64,000 nucleotides of DNA from Nocardioides sp. CFH 31398 (GTDB lineage Bacteria > Actinomycetota > Actinomycetes > Propionibacteriales > Nocardioidaceae), in the NCBI RefSeq assembly GCF_022436705.1, contig NZ_JAKUHT010000005.1, positions 310,001 to 374,000 of the forward strand, read 5' to 3'. This document shows positions 23,581 to 32,877 of the stretch, piece after piece. Position 1 is the stretch's first letter, and every line of letters begins with the position of its first letter. The position numbers and the translations under genes are program-made. The notes below the pieces were generated by a model. It was not told the DNA's origin and made no database searches. It saw nothing but the letters and a program-made list of their open reading frames with translations.

Positions 23581-25125
23581 TCAGTAGCTCTTCTGCATCT
23601 GCGGGTTGTTCGTCCCCAGCTTGACGTTGCGGGCCGGGTCGACCGCGCGGGCGCTGATGTTGAAGACGTTCAGGCCCTTGCCGATGTCGTTGGCGATGAC
23701 GTGGCCGTTGTGCCAGTAGGCCGACCAGTTGCCGCCGGACTCGGTGCTGCCCTCGGGCTCGGGGCCGCGGTCGAACCAGGCGATCTCACGCGGGTTCTCG
23801 GAGTCGGTGAAGTCGAACACCGAGATGCCGCCCATGTACCAGGCCTGGACCATGATGTCCTTGCCGGGCACCGGGATCAGCGAGCCGTTGTGGGCCACGC
23901 AGTTCTCGCTGTTGGTCTGGGTCCGCGGCATCTTGTAGTAGCTCGCGAACTCCAGCTGGCCGTCGACGACGTCGTAGATGCCGTTGGCGCCGCGCTTCGG
24001 GCCGACGTCCGGGTTGCAGGTGGCCGCGCCGCCGCCGCCCAGCTCGTCGGTGAAGACGACCTTGGTGCCGTCGTTGTTCCAGGTGGCCGAGTGCCAGAAG
24101 GCGAAGTTCTCGCGGTCCTGGACGCGCTCGGTCACGACCGGCGCCTTGCGCTTGGAGATGTCCATCAGGATGCCGTCGCCCATGCAGGCGCCCGCGGCGA
24201 TGTCCTTCTCGGCGTAGGTGGTGATGTCGTGGCAGCCGGTGGTCGGGGCCAGCTCACGGCCGCCACCCGGGTTGCCGCCGTCCGGGAACAGGACCGGGGT
24301 CGACACGACGGCCGCGTTCTGCGGGGCGGCCATCGGGATCTCGACGACGCTGATCTTGTCGTGCGGGGGCGGGCAGTTCGGGTTCGTGTCGCTCGGGAAG
24401 TACGACGAGACGTAGGCGTAGAGCCGCTGACCGTTGTCGCTCGGGGCGAGCGAGTGGGTGTGCGAGCCGCAGGCGGTCTTGACGGCCGCGACGTACTCCG
24501 GGTTCGTCGGCTGCGAGATGTCGTAGACGCGCACGCCCTCCCACGCGGTGGGGTTCGTCGTCACCGACGCCGTGCTGTCGCAGGACGCCGAGCTGCGCGG
24601 GGCGTCGACGCTCACGACGAGCAGGTTCTTGTAGACCGACACGTCACCCTGCGAGCCGGGGCAGAGCACCTCGGCCACGCGCTGGGGGTCACCGGGGTTC
24701 TTCGCGTCGAAGATGGTGAAGCCGCCGTAGTTGCCGGCGTAGACGTACCGGCCCTTGAACGCGAGGTCCGAGTGCGTGTACGACGCGAACGTCTCGGACT
24801 TCGCGCGACGCGCGAGGAGCTGCATGTTCTTGGAGCGGACGTCGCCCGGGTCGTCGAGGCGCGCGGACGAGTCGTCCATCGCGCCGTACTCCTCGTCCAG
24901 CTGCTCGCAGCCGGCGGCGAAGAGCTCTGCCTGGTCCTTCAGACCCTGCAGACGGGCGGAGTCACAACGGGGGTCGGACTCGGTGCTGATCGTCGAGACA
25001 CCGGATTCGGCGGCGTTCGACGAGAACACGAGCAACGGGCTGAGCAGGGCGGCCAGGCCGGCCGCGACGGTGACCGCGGCCTTCCTGGTCGTGTGGCGCC
25101 TTCGGGCGCTACGGATCGAAGCCAC
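23581..25125 (-). CDS. Secreted LVIVD-repeat beta-propeller protein, paralog 2
   Basis: A 514-residue paralog of the protein at 21028, sharing long identical blocks and the same order of blades. GTG 25125 begins [11 protein letters not shown], then a hydrophobic signal segment to about residue 40; GGAAGG precedes it by 9 nt. All five blade-initial histidines are kept (G-S-H-T, C-H-D-I, W-H-S-A, A-H-N-G, W-H-N-G), as are the [12 protein letters not shown] and F-T-D-E-L-G-G-G blocks. Differences cluster in the N-terminal region and the loop after D-R-G-P. Duplication with strong retention of the histidine ring argues for a selected function, possibly metal binding or redox. The function is unknown. 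Confidence 0.85.
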   Translation of the reverse strand: MASIRSARRRHTTRKAAVTVAAGLAALLSPLLVFSSNAAESGVSTISTESDPRCDSARLQGLKDQAELFAAGCEQLDEEYGAMDDSSARLDDPGDVRSKNMQLLARRAKSETFASYTHSDLAFKGRYVYAGNYGGFTIFDAKNPGDPQRVAEVLCPGSQGDVSVYKNLLVVSVDAPRSSASCDSTASVTTNPTAWEGVRVYDISQPTNPEYVAAVKTACGSHTHSLAPSDNGQRLYAYVSSYFPSDTNPNCPPPHDKISVVEIPMAAPQNAAVVSTPVLFPDGGNPGGGRELAPTTGCHDITTYAEKDIAAGACMGDGILMDISKRKAPVVTERVQDRENFAFWHSATWNNDGTKVVFTDELGGGGAATCNPDVGPKRGANGIYDVVDGQLEFASYYKMPRTQTNSENCVAHNGSLIPVPGKDIMVQAWYMGGISVFDFTDSENPREIAWFDRGPEPEGSTESGGNWSAYWHNGHVIANDIGKGLNVFNISARAVDPARNVKLGTNNPQMQKSY

Positions 25126-25333
25126 GGTGATGAACCTTCCGAGAAAACAAACCCGGGTGCCGAGTCGCGCCCAGGATGGGAACTGTCCTACCCCACACGA
25201 CGGACACCGCGCCAGAGGTCGGTGTGACATCGGCGTTAATCTGCAACCCGACGTCGACCGCCCACCCCCGCGGTCGCGCCCCACCCGCGCCGCACACCCC
25301 CGTGGCGCCCCGAGAAGAAGGCCGGTCCGAACC
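25126..25333. promoter_or_regulatory. Divergent intergenic region between LVIVD paralog 2 and the amino-acid dehydrogenase
   Basis: A 208-bp gap with lower GC in its central part (GGCGTTAATCTGCAACC). Promoters for both flanking genes should lie here. I see no clear operator or hairpin. Confidence 0.4.
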
Positions 25334-26446
25334 ATGAGCCACCCCGCCGCCGCGCACGCCGACGCGCCGTACGACGTCCTCGACGCCGCCGCCGACCACG
25401 AGCAGGTCGTCGTCTGCTCCGACCGCGAGTCCGGCCTGCGGGCCGTCATCGCCATCCACTCCACCGCGCTCGGCCCGGCCCTGGGCGGCACGCGCTTCCA
25501 CCCGTACGCGACCGGCGCGGACGCCGTCGCCGACGCGCTGGCGCTGTCGCGGGGCATGTCCTACAAGGCGGCGCTCGCCGGGCTCGACCTCGGCGGCGGC
25601 AAGGCGGTCATCGTGGGCGACCCGCTGCGCGACAAGTCCGAGGCGCTGCTCCGCGCGTACGGCCGCTTCGTGCAGTCGCTGAACGGGCGCTACTACACGG
25701 CGTGCGACGTCGGGACCTACAGCGCCGACATGGACCTGATCGCCCGCGAGAGCCGGTTCGTCACCGGCCGCACGGTGGCCCACGGCGGCGCCGGGGACTC
25801 CTCGGTGCTCACCGCGTACGGCGTCTTCCAGGGCATGCGCGCCGCCGCGGAGCGGGTCTGGGGCGCCCCCACCCTCGAGGGCCGCACCGTCGGCGTCGCC
25901 GGCGTCGGCAAGGTCGGGCGCCACCTCGTGCGCCACCTGCTGGACGACGGCGCCCGCGTGGTCGTCACCGACGTGCACGCCCCCGCGGTCTCCGCGCTGC
26001 TGGCCGAGCACCCGGACTCCCGCGCGATCACCGTCGTCGACGACACCGACGCGCTGGTCGCCGGCACCCTCGACGTCTACGCCCCCTGCGCCCTCGGTGG
26101 CGCGCTCACCGACGAGGTCGTCGCGGCGCTGTCGGCGCGCATCGTCTGCGGCGCCGCGAACAACCAGCTCGCGCACCCGGGGGTGGAGAAGGCGCTCATC
26201 GACGCCGGCATCCTCTACGCACCCGACTACTGCGTGAACTCGGGCGGCCTGATCCAGGTCGCCGACGAGCTCGAGGGCTTCTCGTTCGACCGCGCGCAGC
26301 AGCGGGCCACGGGCATCTTCGACACCACCCGCGAGGTCCTGCGCCGCTCCGACGAGGACGGCGTCCCGCCCGGCGCCGCGGCCGACCGCCTGGCCGAGCA
26401 GCGCATGCGCGAGGTGGGCCGCCTGCGGGGGACGTGGCTGCCCTGA
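25334..26446 (+). CDS. Leucine/valine/phenylalanine-type NAD-dependent amino-acid dehydrogenase
   Basis: A 370-residue Glu/Leu/Phe/Val dehydrogenase that oxidatively deaminates a branched-chain or aromatic L-amino acid to the 2-oxo acid and ammonia. The N-terminal domain carries G-P-A-L-G-G-T-R, the catalytic-lysine region [16 protein letters not shown] (both active-site lysines), and the NAD domain has G-V-A-G-V-G-K-V-G near residue 190. In Streptomyces the valine dehydrogenase gene lies next to DUF3073, purM and purF, the same arrangement as here, so valine/leucine specificity is likely but not proven. A hairpin with a TTCG loop follows at 26469. Confidence 0.92.
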   Translation: MSHPAAAHADAPYDVLDAAADHEQVVVCSDRESGLRAVIAIHSTALGPALGGTRFHPYATGADAVADALALSRGMSYKAALAGLDLGGGKAVIVGDPLRDKSEALLRAYGRFVQSLNGRYYTACDVGTYSADMDLIARESRFVTGRTVAHGGAGDSSVLTAYGVFQGMRAAAERVWGAPTLEGRTVGVAGVGKVGRHLVRHLLDDGARVVVTDVHAPAVSALLAEHPDSRAITVVDDTDALVAGTLDVYAPCALGGALTDEVVAALSARIVCGAANNQLAHPGVEKALIDAGILYAPDYCVNSGGLIQVADELEGFSFDRAQQRATGIFDTTREVLRRSDEDGVPPGAAADRLAEQRMREVGRLRGTWLP

Positions 26447-26468
26447 TCACCGAGCCGGCATGACGACG

Positions 26469-26512
26469 CCCGGTGACGGGACCGTGGCTTCGGCCACGGG
26501 ATCGTCACCGGG
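26469..26512 (+). terminator. Hairpin terminator with a TTCG tetraloop
   Basis: A nearly perfect 20-bp stem (outer arms CCCGGTGACG and CGTCACCGGG, inner arms CCGTGGC and GCCACGG) closed by TTCG, 22 bp after the dehydrogenase stop. Confidence 0.85.
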
Positions 26513-26568
26513 TCTCGAGGCTCCTCGCCGGCGCTCGTCGCACCTGGGCCGGCGGAGGTGCCAGGGGA

Positions 26569-26587
26569 ACCCTCCGGCCCGGAGGGT
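26569..26587 (-). terminator. Short hairpin at the end of the DUF3073 gene
   Basis: ACCCTCCGG-CCCGGAGGGT folds into a 9-bp stem that touches the stop codon of the DUF3073 gene. Plausible as a terminator but close to the coding end. Confidence 0.45.
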
Positions 26588-26757
26588 CACTCCCGGCGGT
26601 CGGACCAGTCGTCGTCGTCCGACGAGACGTCGTCCCTGACGTCGTCGTCCCCGCCGTGCAGCTCGCGCGCCAGCGCCCCGAAGTCCGTCTCGTGAGTGCG
26701 GTACTTCAGGTCGCGTGCGACCTTCGTCTGCTTCGCCTTAGCTCGGCCGCGCCCCAT
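26587..26757 (-). CDS. DUF3073 small protein
   Basis: A 56-residue protein with the hallmark start M-G-R-G-R-A-K-A-K-Q-T-K-V-A-R-D-L-K-Y and a very acidic C-terminal half (runs of aspartate). DUF3073 is a small actinobacterial family of unknown role that usually sits between purM and an amino-acid dehydrogenase gene, exactly as here. The basic head and acidic tail suggest a nucleic-acid or ribosome contact, but that is only inference. GAGGGGG lies about 9 nt before ATG 26757, and a TAGCGT element at 26828-26833 could be its promoter -10. Confidence 0.9.
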   Translation of the reverse strand: MGRGRAKAKQTKVARDLKYRTHETDFGALARELHGGDDDVRDDVSSDDDDWSDRRE

Positions 26758-26947
26758 AGGGTCGACCCCCTCGCACGTTGGCCGGGCACGGAAGGCCCGG
26801 ACTGTCCGGTCTGTGTCGTGGCGCCCACGCTACCTGTTCGCCGAAGGATTCCGCACAGCGGCTCGGAGGATTCACGTGTCGTCTTCGCCTCAGTGCCCGG
26901 GGCGGGCCCGCGGCAGTCCTGCGCCCGCGTCGCCCGGGCCGGTCCCG

Positions 26948-28030
26948 CTAGGCGGGGTGCGAGCCCACCAGGTGGACGGCGCCACCCGCCACCTCGGCGG
27001 CGCCGGCGGGTGCGTCGGCGGCCGCGCGGACCTCTCCGGCGACCCAGGCGGGGACGTCGGCGGCCGCCAGGACCTCCAGCGCCCGGTCGGCGTCCGCGGC
27101 GTCGACGACGGCGACCATCCCGACCCCCTGGTTGAGGGTCTGCTCGGCGTCCTCCAGGCGGACGTCGCCCGCGCGCCGGACGACGTCGAAGACCGGCGCG
27201 GGCGTCCAGGTCCCGCGGTCGAGGACGGCCTCGAGCTCCGCGGGCAGCACGCGCTGCAGGTTCGCCGCGAGGCCTCCCCCGGTGACGTGGGCCATCGCGT
27301 GCGTGCGCGTCTCGGCCGCCAGCTGCAGGCAGGCCCGGGTGTAGATGCGGGTCGGGGTGAGCAGGGTCTCCCCGATCGGGCCCCCGAGCTCGTCGACGTG
27401 CCTGTCGAGCCCCCACCCGGCGCGGGCGAGGACGTGACGCACCAGCGAGTAGCCGTTGGAGTGCAGGCCCGACGAGGCCATGGCGACGACCACGTCGCCC
27501 GCCGCGACCCGGCCGGGGCCCAGCAGGCGGTCGGCCTCGACGACGCCGGTGGCGGCACCGGCGACGTCGTACTCGTCGGGCTCCATCAGCCCCGGGTGCT
27601 CCGCGGTCTCGCCACCGACGAGGGCGCAGCCGGCCTCGACGCACGCCTCGGCGATGCCCTTCACGATCGCGGCGACCCGCTCGGGGACGACGCGGCCGGT
27701 GGCGATGTAGTCGGTCATGAACAGCGGCTCCGCGCCGCAGACGACGAGGTCGTCGACGACCATGCCGACCAGGTCGAAGCCGATGGTGTCGTGGCGGTCC
27801 ATCGCCTGCGCGATGGCGACCTTGGTCCCGACGCCGTCGGTGGACGTCGCGAGCAGCGGCCGACGGTAGGCCAGCAGCGCCGAGGCGTCGAAGAGCCCCG
27901 CGAACCCGCCGAGCCCCCCGATCACCTCGGGGCGCCGGGCCTTCTCGACCCAGCCCTTCATCAGGGCCACGGCCTTGTCGGCCGAGTCGATCGAGACGCC
28001 GGCGTCGGCGTACGTCGAGGGGTCCGTCAC
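26948..28030 (-). CDS. purM: Phosphoribosylformylglycinamidine cyclo-ligase (AIR synthetase)
   Basis: Catalyses the ATP-dependent ring closure of FGAM to aminoimidazole ribonucleotide in de novo purine synthesis. The 360-residue product begins M-T-D-P-S-T-Y-A-D-A-G-V-S-I-D and has the PurM nucleotide and substrate loops: T-D-G-V-G-T-K near residue 60, G-G-E-T-A-E-H-P-G near 140, S-S-G-L-H-S-N-G-Y-S near 178 and H-V-T-G-G-G-L near 237. GTG 28030 is preceded by GAGGAG at a good distance. It follows purF by 11 bp on the same strand, so the two are co-transcribed; the DUF3073 gene is downstream on the same strand. Confidence 0.97.
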   Translation of the reverse strand: MTDPSTYADAGVSIDSADKAVALMKGWVEKARRPEVIGGLGGFAGLFDASALLAYRRPLLATSTDGVGTKVAIAQAMDRHDTIGFDLVGMVVDDLVVCGAEPLFMTDYIATGRVVPERVAAIVKGIAEACVEAGCALVGGETAEHPGLMEPDEYDVAGAATGVVEADRLLGPGRVAAGDVVVAMASSGLHSNGYSLVRHVLARAGWGLDRHVDELGGPIGETLLTPTRIYTRACLQLAAETRTHAMAHVTGGGLAANLQRVLPAELEAVLDRGTWTPAPVFDVVRRAGDVRLEDAEQTLNQGVGMVAVVDAADADRALEVLAAADVPAWVAGEVRAAADAPAGAAEVAGGAVHLVGSHPA

Positions 28031-28041
28031 GGGGGTGCTCC

Positions 28042-29607
28042 TCAGGGGTGGCGGAGGGAGTCGGGTGCGCCGCCGCCCGCCGCGGAGGCCGCCAGGCCGT
28101 CCGGGGTGCGGGGACCGGTCTCGAGCAGGTCCTTGCCGAGGTGCTCCGGCTCGGGCAGCGGGACCGGGTACACGCCGTCGAAGCAGGCGCGGCACAGGTG
28201 GTCCTTCGGGACCTCGGTGGCGTCGACGAGGTCGTCGAGCTCGATGAAGCCCAACGAGTCGGCGTCGATGGAGCCGCGGATCTCCTCGATGGTCAGCCCG
28301 TTGGCGATGAGCTCGGCGCGGGTGGCGAAGTCGATGCCGTAGAAGCAGGGCCACTTCACCGGCGGCGAGGAGATGCGGACGTGGACCTCGCGCGCGCCGG
28401 CCTCGCGCAGCATCCGCACCAGGGCGCGCTGGGTGTTGCCGCGCACGATCGAGTCGTCGACGACGACCAGCCGCTTGCCCTCGATGACGTCGCGCAGCGG
28501 GTTCAGCTTCAGCCGGATGCCGAGCTGGCGGATCGTCTGGCTCGGCTGGATGAAGGTGCGCCCGACGTAGGAGTTCTTGACCAGGCCCATGCCGTACGGG
28601 ATGCCGGAGGCCTCGGCGTACCCGATCGCGGCGGGCGTGCCGGACTCGGGCACGGGGATGACGAGGTCGGCGTCCGCGGGGAACGCCTTCGCCAGCCGGC
28701 GCCCGATCTCGACGCGGACGCTGTGCACCCGCCGTCCGGTCATGCGGGTGTCGGGGCGGGCGAGGTAGACGAACTCGAAGAGACAGTGCTTGGGCGCGGC
28801 CTCGGCGAAGCGGTGGGAGCGCAGGCCGTCGACGTCGACCGCCACCATCTCGCCGGGCTCGACCTCCCGGATGAACGAGGCGCCGACGATGTCGAGCGCC
28901 GCCGTCTCCGAGGCGATCACCCAGCCGCGCTCCAGGCGGCCCAGCACCAGCGGCCGGATGCCCTGCGGGTCGCGGGCGGCGTACAGGGTGTCCTCGGTCA
29001 TCCAGATGAACGAGAAGGCGCCCTTGACCTGCGGCAGGATCTCGGCGGCCCGGTCCTCGACGGTCCGGCCCGGGTGGTCGGCGAGGAGGGCGGTGACGAC
29101 GCTGGTGTCGTTGGTCGCGGTCGGGCCGCGGTCGACGGGGAGGTCGAGCTCGCCGTCCAGCACGCTGCGGTCGGCGACCATCCGCACGAGCTCGGCGGTG
29201 TTCGTCAGGTTGCCGTTGTGCGCGAGCGCGATCGAGCCGTGCTCGGTCGGGTGGAACGTCGGCTGGGCGTTGAGCCAGGTGCTCGCGCCGGTGGTCGAGT
29301 AGCGGGAGTGGCCGACCGCGACGTGCCCCTTCAGCGCCTCCAGGGTCGCCTCGTCGAACACCTGCGAGACCAGGCCCATGTCCTTGTAGACCAGGATCTG
29401 GCGACCGTTGCTCACCGCGATCCCGGCGGACTCCTGGCCGCGGTGCTGCAGGGCGTACAGCCCGTAGTAGGTCAGCTTGGCGACGTCCTCGCCGGGAGCC
29501 CAGACGCCGAACACCCCGCAGGCGTCCTGCGGGCCGAGGTCCTCGGGGTCCAGGGCGTGGTTCAGCCGCCCGTCGCCGCCCTTGCGCACGCTGCTTGAGG
29601 AGGGCAC
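28042..29607 (-). CDS. purF: Amidophosphoribosyltransferase
   Basis: First committed enzyme of purine synthesis: PRPP plus glutamine to phosphoribosylamine. Of its 521 residues, the first 29 look like a propeptide that is removed to expose the nucleophile Cys30 (D-A-C-G-V-F-G-V). The glutaminase domain shows Q-H-R-G-Q-E-S-A-G. The transferase domain shows V-V-D-D-S-I-V-R-G-N-T, the PRPP loop. Cysteines in H-C-L-F-E, W-P-C-F-Y and C-R-A-C-F-D are positioned to hold the [4Fe-4S] cluster of the B. subtilis-type enzyme. The start GTG 29607 lies 6 nt from TAGACT (29614-29619), so the purF-purM transcript is probably leaderless. Confidence 0.97.
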   Translation of the reverse strand: MPSSSSVRKGGDGRLNHALDPEDLGPQDACGVFGVWAPGEDVAKLTYYGLYALQHRGQESAGIAVSNGRQILVYKDMGLVSQVFDEATLEALKGHVAVGHSRYSTTGASTWLNAQPTFHPTEHGSIALAHNGNLTNTAELVRMVADRSVLDGELDLPVDRGPTATNDTSVVTALLADHPGRTVEDRAAEILPQVKGAFSFIWMTEDTLYAARDPQGIRPLVLGRLERGWVIASETAALDIVGASFIREVEPGEMVAVDVDGLRSHRFAEAAPKHCLFEFVYLARPDTRMTGRRVHSVRVEIGRRLAKAFPADADLVIPVPESGTPAAIGYAEASGIPYGMGLVKNSYVGRTFIQPSQTIRQLGIRLKLNPLRDVIEGKRLVVVDDSIVRGNTQRALVRMLREAGAREVHVRISSPPVKWPCFYGIDFATRAELIANGLTIEEIRGSIDADSLGFIELDDLVDATEVPKDHLCRACFDGVYPVPLPEPEHLGKDLLETGPRTPDGLAASAAGGGAPDSLRHP

Positions 29608-29613
29608 ACGACG

Positions 29614-29619
29614 AGTCTA
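29614..29619 (-). promoter_or_regulatory. -10 box of leaderless promoter for purF-purM
   Basis: TAGACT on the minus strand, 6 nt upstream of the GTG start of purF. Confidence 0.55.
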
Positions 29620-29700
29620 GGCCCGCGGCGGATGCGTGGACGTCCGACCCGGGTACCCCGGCATTGGACGTACCATCGACGCAGTCTCGTGGGGCAGGGG

Positions 29701-31503
29701 GTGTCCGTCGTGGAGGAGACGTCGTCGGACAGCACGACGTACCGCATCCACCGTGTGATGGCGGACGCCTGGTCGCACACCGCCCTGAAGGACAGCCTCC
29801 AGGTCGTCGCCGACGGGGTCGTCGAGGTCGTGGGCTTCGGCGTGGCCGCCGTGAGCGTGCTGCACGACACCGGCGAGCTCGAGGTCGTGGCCCTGTCCGG
29901 GGACGACGGGGCGCGCGACGAGCTGCTCGGCACCTTCAGCCCCCTCTCCGGGCTGCTGGAGGAGCTCACCGTCGCCGAGCACTGGGGCCCGCGGCTGCGC
30001 TTCGTCCCCCACGAGAGGCTCAGCCAGAACGTCAGCACCATCGGGTGGGTGCCGGACTACGAGCCGGTGGACGACCCGGACGCCTGGCACCCGATGGACC
30101 TCCTCATCGCGCTCATCACCGACGACGCCGGCGAGATCCGCGGCTCGATGTCCGTGGACCTCCCCGACGACGGGATGCGGCCCGGACCGGAGCGGCGCCG
30201 CCAGCTCGAGACGTACGCCGAGCAGGCCGCGCGCGCCATCGTCAGCGCGGTCGAGCGCGCCCGGCTCGGTGAGCGGGTGCGCCTCGCCGACACCGCGCGC
30301 AAGGTGGTCCGCGAGGCCGCCGGCGAGCTGAGCAGCGGCCCGCTGCTGGACGCCGCCCGCCAGGCCGTCGTCGACGGCTTCGACATCCAGGGTCTGTGGC
30401 TGCGGACCTTCGACGACGAGGACGACGAGCGCCAGCGCGCCAACCGCGAGGGCACCCCGATCCCCGCGGCCATGTTGGAGATGGGCGACCGGATCGCGCG
30501 TGCCTGCTGGGAGCACCAGCGGGCGCTCATGGTCTCGACGCGGCGCGAGGACTGGCTGCTGAGCCCCGAGGAGCACCAGCGGATCTGCGACTTCCTCCTC
30601 GCCGTGCACGTCACCTCCATCCTCGTCGTCCCCCTGGGGGCCGGCCAGGAGTGCCTCGGCGTCCTGGCACTCGCCCGTGACGACACCGACCCCGACTGGA
30701 GCGACGCGGAGATCGCCGCCGCCCTCGAGATCGGTCAGGACCTCGGTCGGGCCCTGCTGACGGCGCGACTGTTCGAGCGCGAGCGGAAGCTGGTCGACGA
30801 GCTCCAGCAGCTGGACGCCTACAAGAGCCGTCTGATCGCGACCGTCTCGCACGAGCTCAAGACGCCGCTCAGCACGGTCATCGGTCACGTGGAGCTGCTC
30901 GACACCGACGACGAGCTGTCGTCGCGCGGACAAGCCTCGGTCCAGGCCATCGGCCGCGGGGCCCACCGTCTGCACAACCTCGTCAACAGCCTGCTGATGC
31001 TGGCGAAGGTCGGCGACCCGCACAACGTCATCGAGCCGGTCCTGGTCGACATCGGGCGCGCCCTGAAGGAGGTCGCGCAGCTCCTCGAGATGCAGGCCGA
31101 CGACCGCGACGTCACGTTCGACCTCGTCACCCCGCAGGACGCGGTGGTCGCCCACGGCGACCCGTACGAGCTGGACCAGCTGGTGACGAACCTGGCCAGC
31201 AACGCGGTCAAGTACTCCGGTGACGGCGGTCGGGTCGAGCTCGGCGTCGAGGAGGGCCCCGCGGCGGGCACCCTCACGATGTGGGTCTCCGACGAGGGCC
31301 TCGGCATCTCGGAGTCGGACCAGCAGCAGCTGTTCGCGGAGTTCTTCCGCTCCACCAACCCCCAGGCCCTGGCCCAGCCCGGCACCGGGCTGGGACTGAC
31401 CATCGTGGCCCGCATCGTCGAGCGTCACCACGGCCGGATCGAGGTCGACTCCGAGCTCGGCGTCGGCACGACCTTCCGCGTCACGCTGCCGCTCGCACCC
31501 TGA
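29701..31503 (+). CDS. GAF-domain sensor histidine kinase (orphan)
   Basis: A cytoplasmic kinase of about 600 residues: two GAF-like sensor regions (about residues 20-185 and 190-355), a HisKA dimerisation domain with the phospho-accepting His384 in S-H-E-L-K-T-P-L, and a HATPase domain with the N box (N-L-A-S-N-A-V-K-Y-S), G1 (D-E-G-L-G-I) and G2 (G-T-G-L-G-L-T-I). No membrane segments are visible. No response regulator is next to it, so its partner is elsewhere. GTG 29701 and GTG 29710 are both usable with the G-rich stretch upstream. TACCAT at 29671-29676, with TTGGAC close before it, may belong to its promoter. The signal is unknown. Confidence 0.9.
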   Translation: MSVVEETSSDSTTYRIHRVMADAWSHTALKDSLQVVADGVVEVVGFGVAAVSVLHDTGELEVVALSGDDGARDELLGTFSPLSGLLEELTVAEHWGPRLRFVPHERLSQNVSTIGWVPDYEPVDDPDAWHPMDLLIALITDDAGEIRGSMSVDLPDDGMRPGPERRRQLETYAEQAARAIVSAVERARLGERVRLADTARKVVREAAGELSSGPLLDAARQAVVDGFDIQGLWLRTFDDEDDERQRANREGTPIPAAMLEMGDRIARACWEHQRALMVSTRREDWLLSPEEHQRICDFLLAVHVTSILVVPLGAGQECLGVLALARDDTDPDWSDAEIAAALEIGQDLGRALLTARLFERERKLVDELQQLDAYKSRLIATVSHELKTPLSTVIGHVELLDTDDELSSRGQASVQAIGRGAHRLHNLVNSLLMLAKVGDPHNVIEPVLVDIGRALKEVAQLLEMQADDRDVTFDLVTPQDAVVAHGDPYELDQLVTNLASNAVKYSGDGGRVELGVEEGPAAGTLTMWVSDEGLGISESDQQQLFAEFFRSTNPQALAQPGTGLGLTIVARIVERHHGRIEVDSELGVGTTFRVTLPLAP

Positions 31504-31512
31504 GCCCTCCGG

Positions 31513-32865
31513 CTACCGCAGACGGTCGAGGAGCAGCGCCTCGGCGACGACGACGCGCTCGAAGTCGGCGAGGTGCAGCCCCTCGTTGGCGCCGTGGGCG
31601 CGGGTGTCGGGGTCCTCGACGCCGGTGACCAGCACCGAGGCCTGCGGGAACGCCTCGAGGAACTCGGCGATGAACGGGATCGAGCCGCCGACGCCGAGGT
31701 CGACGGGGCGGACGCCGTCCCAGGCGTCGGCGAAGGCGTCGCGGGCGACGTCGTACGCCGGGCCCGTGGCGTCGATCGCGGTGGCCTCGCCGCCGTCGAG
31801 GAACGTCACCTCGACCTGCGCGCCCCAGGGGGCGTGCTCGAGCAGGTGGCTGCGCAGCGCCTCGGTGGCGGACTCCACGGTGTCGCCGGGGGCGATGCGC
31901 ATCGACAGCGTCGCGCGGGCGCTCGGGACCAGCGTGTTCGAGGCGCCCTCGGCACGGGGCGCGTCGAGGCCGATGACGCTGAGCGCGGGCTTGGTCCACA
32001 GGCGCGCGACCGCGCTGCCGGTGCCCACGAACCCGACGCCGTCGGCGAGCCCGGACTCGGCGCGCAGACGCTCCTCCGGGTAGTCGACGTCGGCCGCCGG
32101 GCCCGAGACCAGACCCGCGACCGCGAGGTCGCCGGCGTCGTCGTGCAGCGAGGCGACGAGCCGGGACAGGGCGATCAGGGCGTCGGGCACGAGGCCTCCC
32201 CACATGCCCGAGTGGACGCCGTGGGTCAGCGTCGTGACCTCGACGGACACCCGGACCAGGCCCCGCAGGCTGGTCGTCAGCGCCGGGACGCCGACGTCCC
32301 AGTTGGTGGAGTCGGCGATGACGATGACGTCGGCGGCGAGGGTGTCGCGGTGCTCGGCGAGCAGCATCGGCAGGGTGGTCGAGCCCACCTCCTCCTCGCC
32401 CTCGACGAAGACGGTGACCCCGACGCCGAGGTCGTCGCCGAGCAGGCGCAGCGCGCCCAGGTGGGCGACGACCCCGGCCTTGTCGTCGGCGGCGCCGCGG
32501 CCGAACAGCCGCGTGCCGGCGGGCGACTCGCGCTCGGTCGGCTCGAACGGCGGGGACTCCCACAGGGCGTGGTCGCCCTCGGGCTGCACGTCGTGGTGGG
32601 CGTAGAGCAGCACCGTCGGCGCGCCCTGCGGCGCCGGCCGCCGCGCGATGACCGCCGGGGCGCCGCCCTCGGCGGCCACGATCGACACGTCGTCGATGCC
32701 CTCGGCCCGCAGCAGGTCCGCGACGGCCTCGGCGCTGCGCCGCACCTCACCCGCGCGGGCGGGGTCGGCGCTGACGGACTCGATGCGCACCAGGTCCTCG
32801 AGGTCGGCCCGCAGGCGCGGCAGGTGCTCGGCGAGACGGGTGCGGAGGTCGTCGACGGAAGGCAT
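31513..32865 (-). CDS. M20-family dipeptidase / metallopeptidase
   Basis: A 450-residue zinc-dependent hydrolase of the ArgE/DapE/CPG2/PepV group. Metal and catalytic motifs: L-L-Y-A-H-H-D-V-Q-P near residue 90 (His and Asp, with the aspartate two residues on), the bridging Asp in G-R-G-A-A-D-D-K-A-G near 128, and the general-base E-G-E-E-E-V-G near 160. The dimerisation insert follows (about 190-310). It is probably a cytoplasmic dipeptidase acting on peptides with free N-termini; exact specificity is unknown. Start ATG 32865 lies 6 nt from TAGCCT (32872-32877), whose TAG is also the stop codon of the upstream SCP-like gene. Confidence 0.92.
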   Translation of the reverse strand: MPSVDDLRTRLAEHLPRLRADLEDLVRIESVSADPARAGEVRRSAEAVADLLRAEGIDDVSIVAAEGGAPAVIARRPAPQGAPTVLLYAHHDVQPEGDHALWESPPFEPTERESPAGTRLFGRGAADDKAGVVAHLGALRLLGDDLGVGVTVFVEGEEEVGSTTLPMLLAEHRDTLAADVIVIADSTNWDVGVPALTTSLRGLVRVSVEVTTLTHGVHSGMWGGLVPDALIALSRLVASLHDDAGDLAVAGLVSGPAADVDYPEERLRAESGLADGVGFVGTGSAVARLWTKPALSVIGLDAPRAEGASNTLVPSARATLSMRIAPGDTVESATEALRSHLLEHAPWGAQVEVTFLDGGEATAIDATGPAYDVARDAFADAWDGVRPVDLGVGGSIPFIAEFLEAFPQASVLVTGVEDPDTRAHGANEGLHLADFERVVVAEALLLDRLR

Positions 32866-32871
32866 GCCCCG

Positions 32872-32877
32872 AGGCTA
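32872..32877 (-). promoter_or_regulatory. -10 box of leaderless promoter sharing the upstream stop codon
   Basis: TAGCCT on the minus strand, 6 nt before ATG 32865. Bases 32877-32875 are the TAG stop of the SCP-like gene. Confidence 0.55.
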
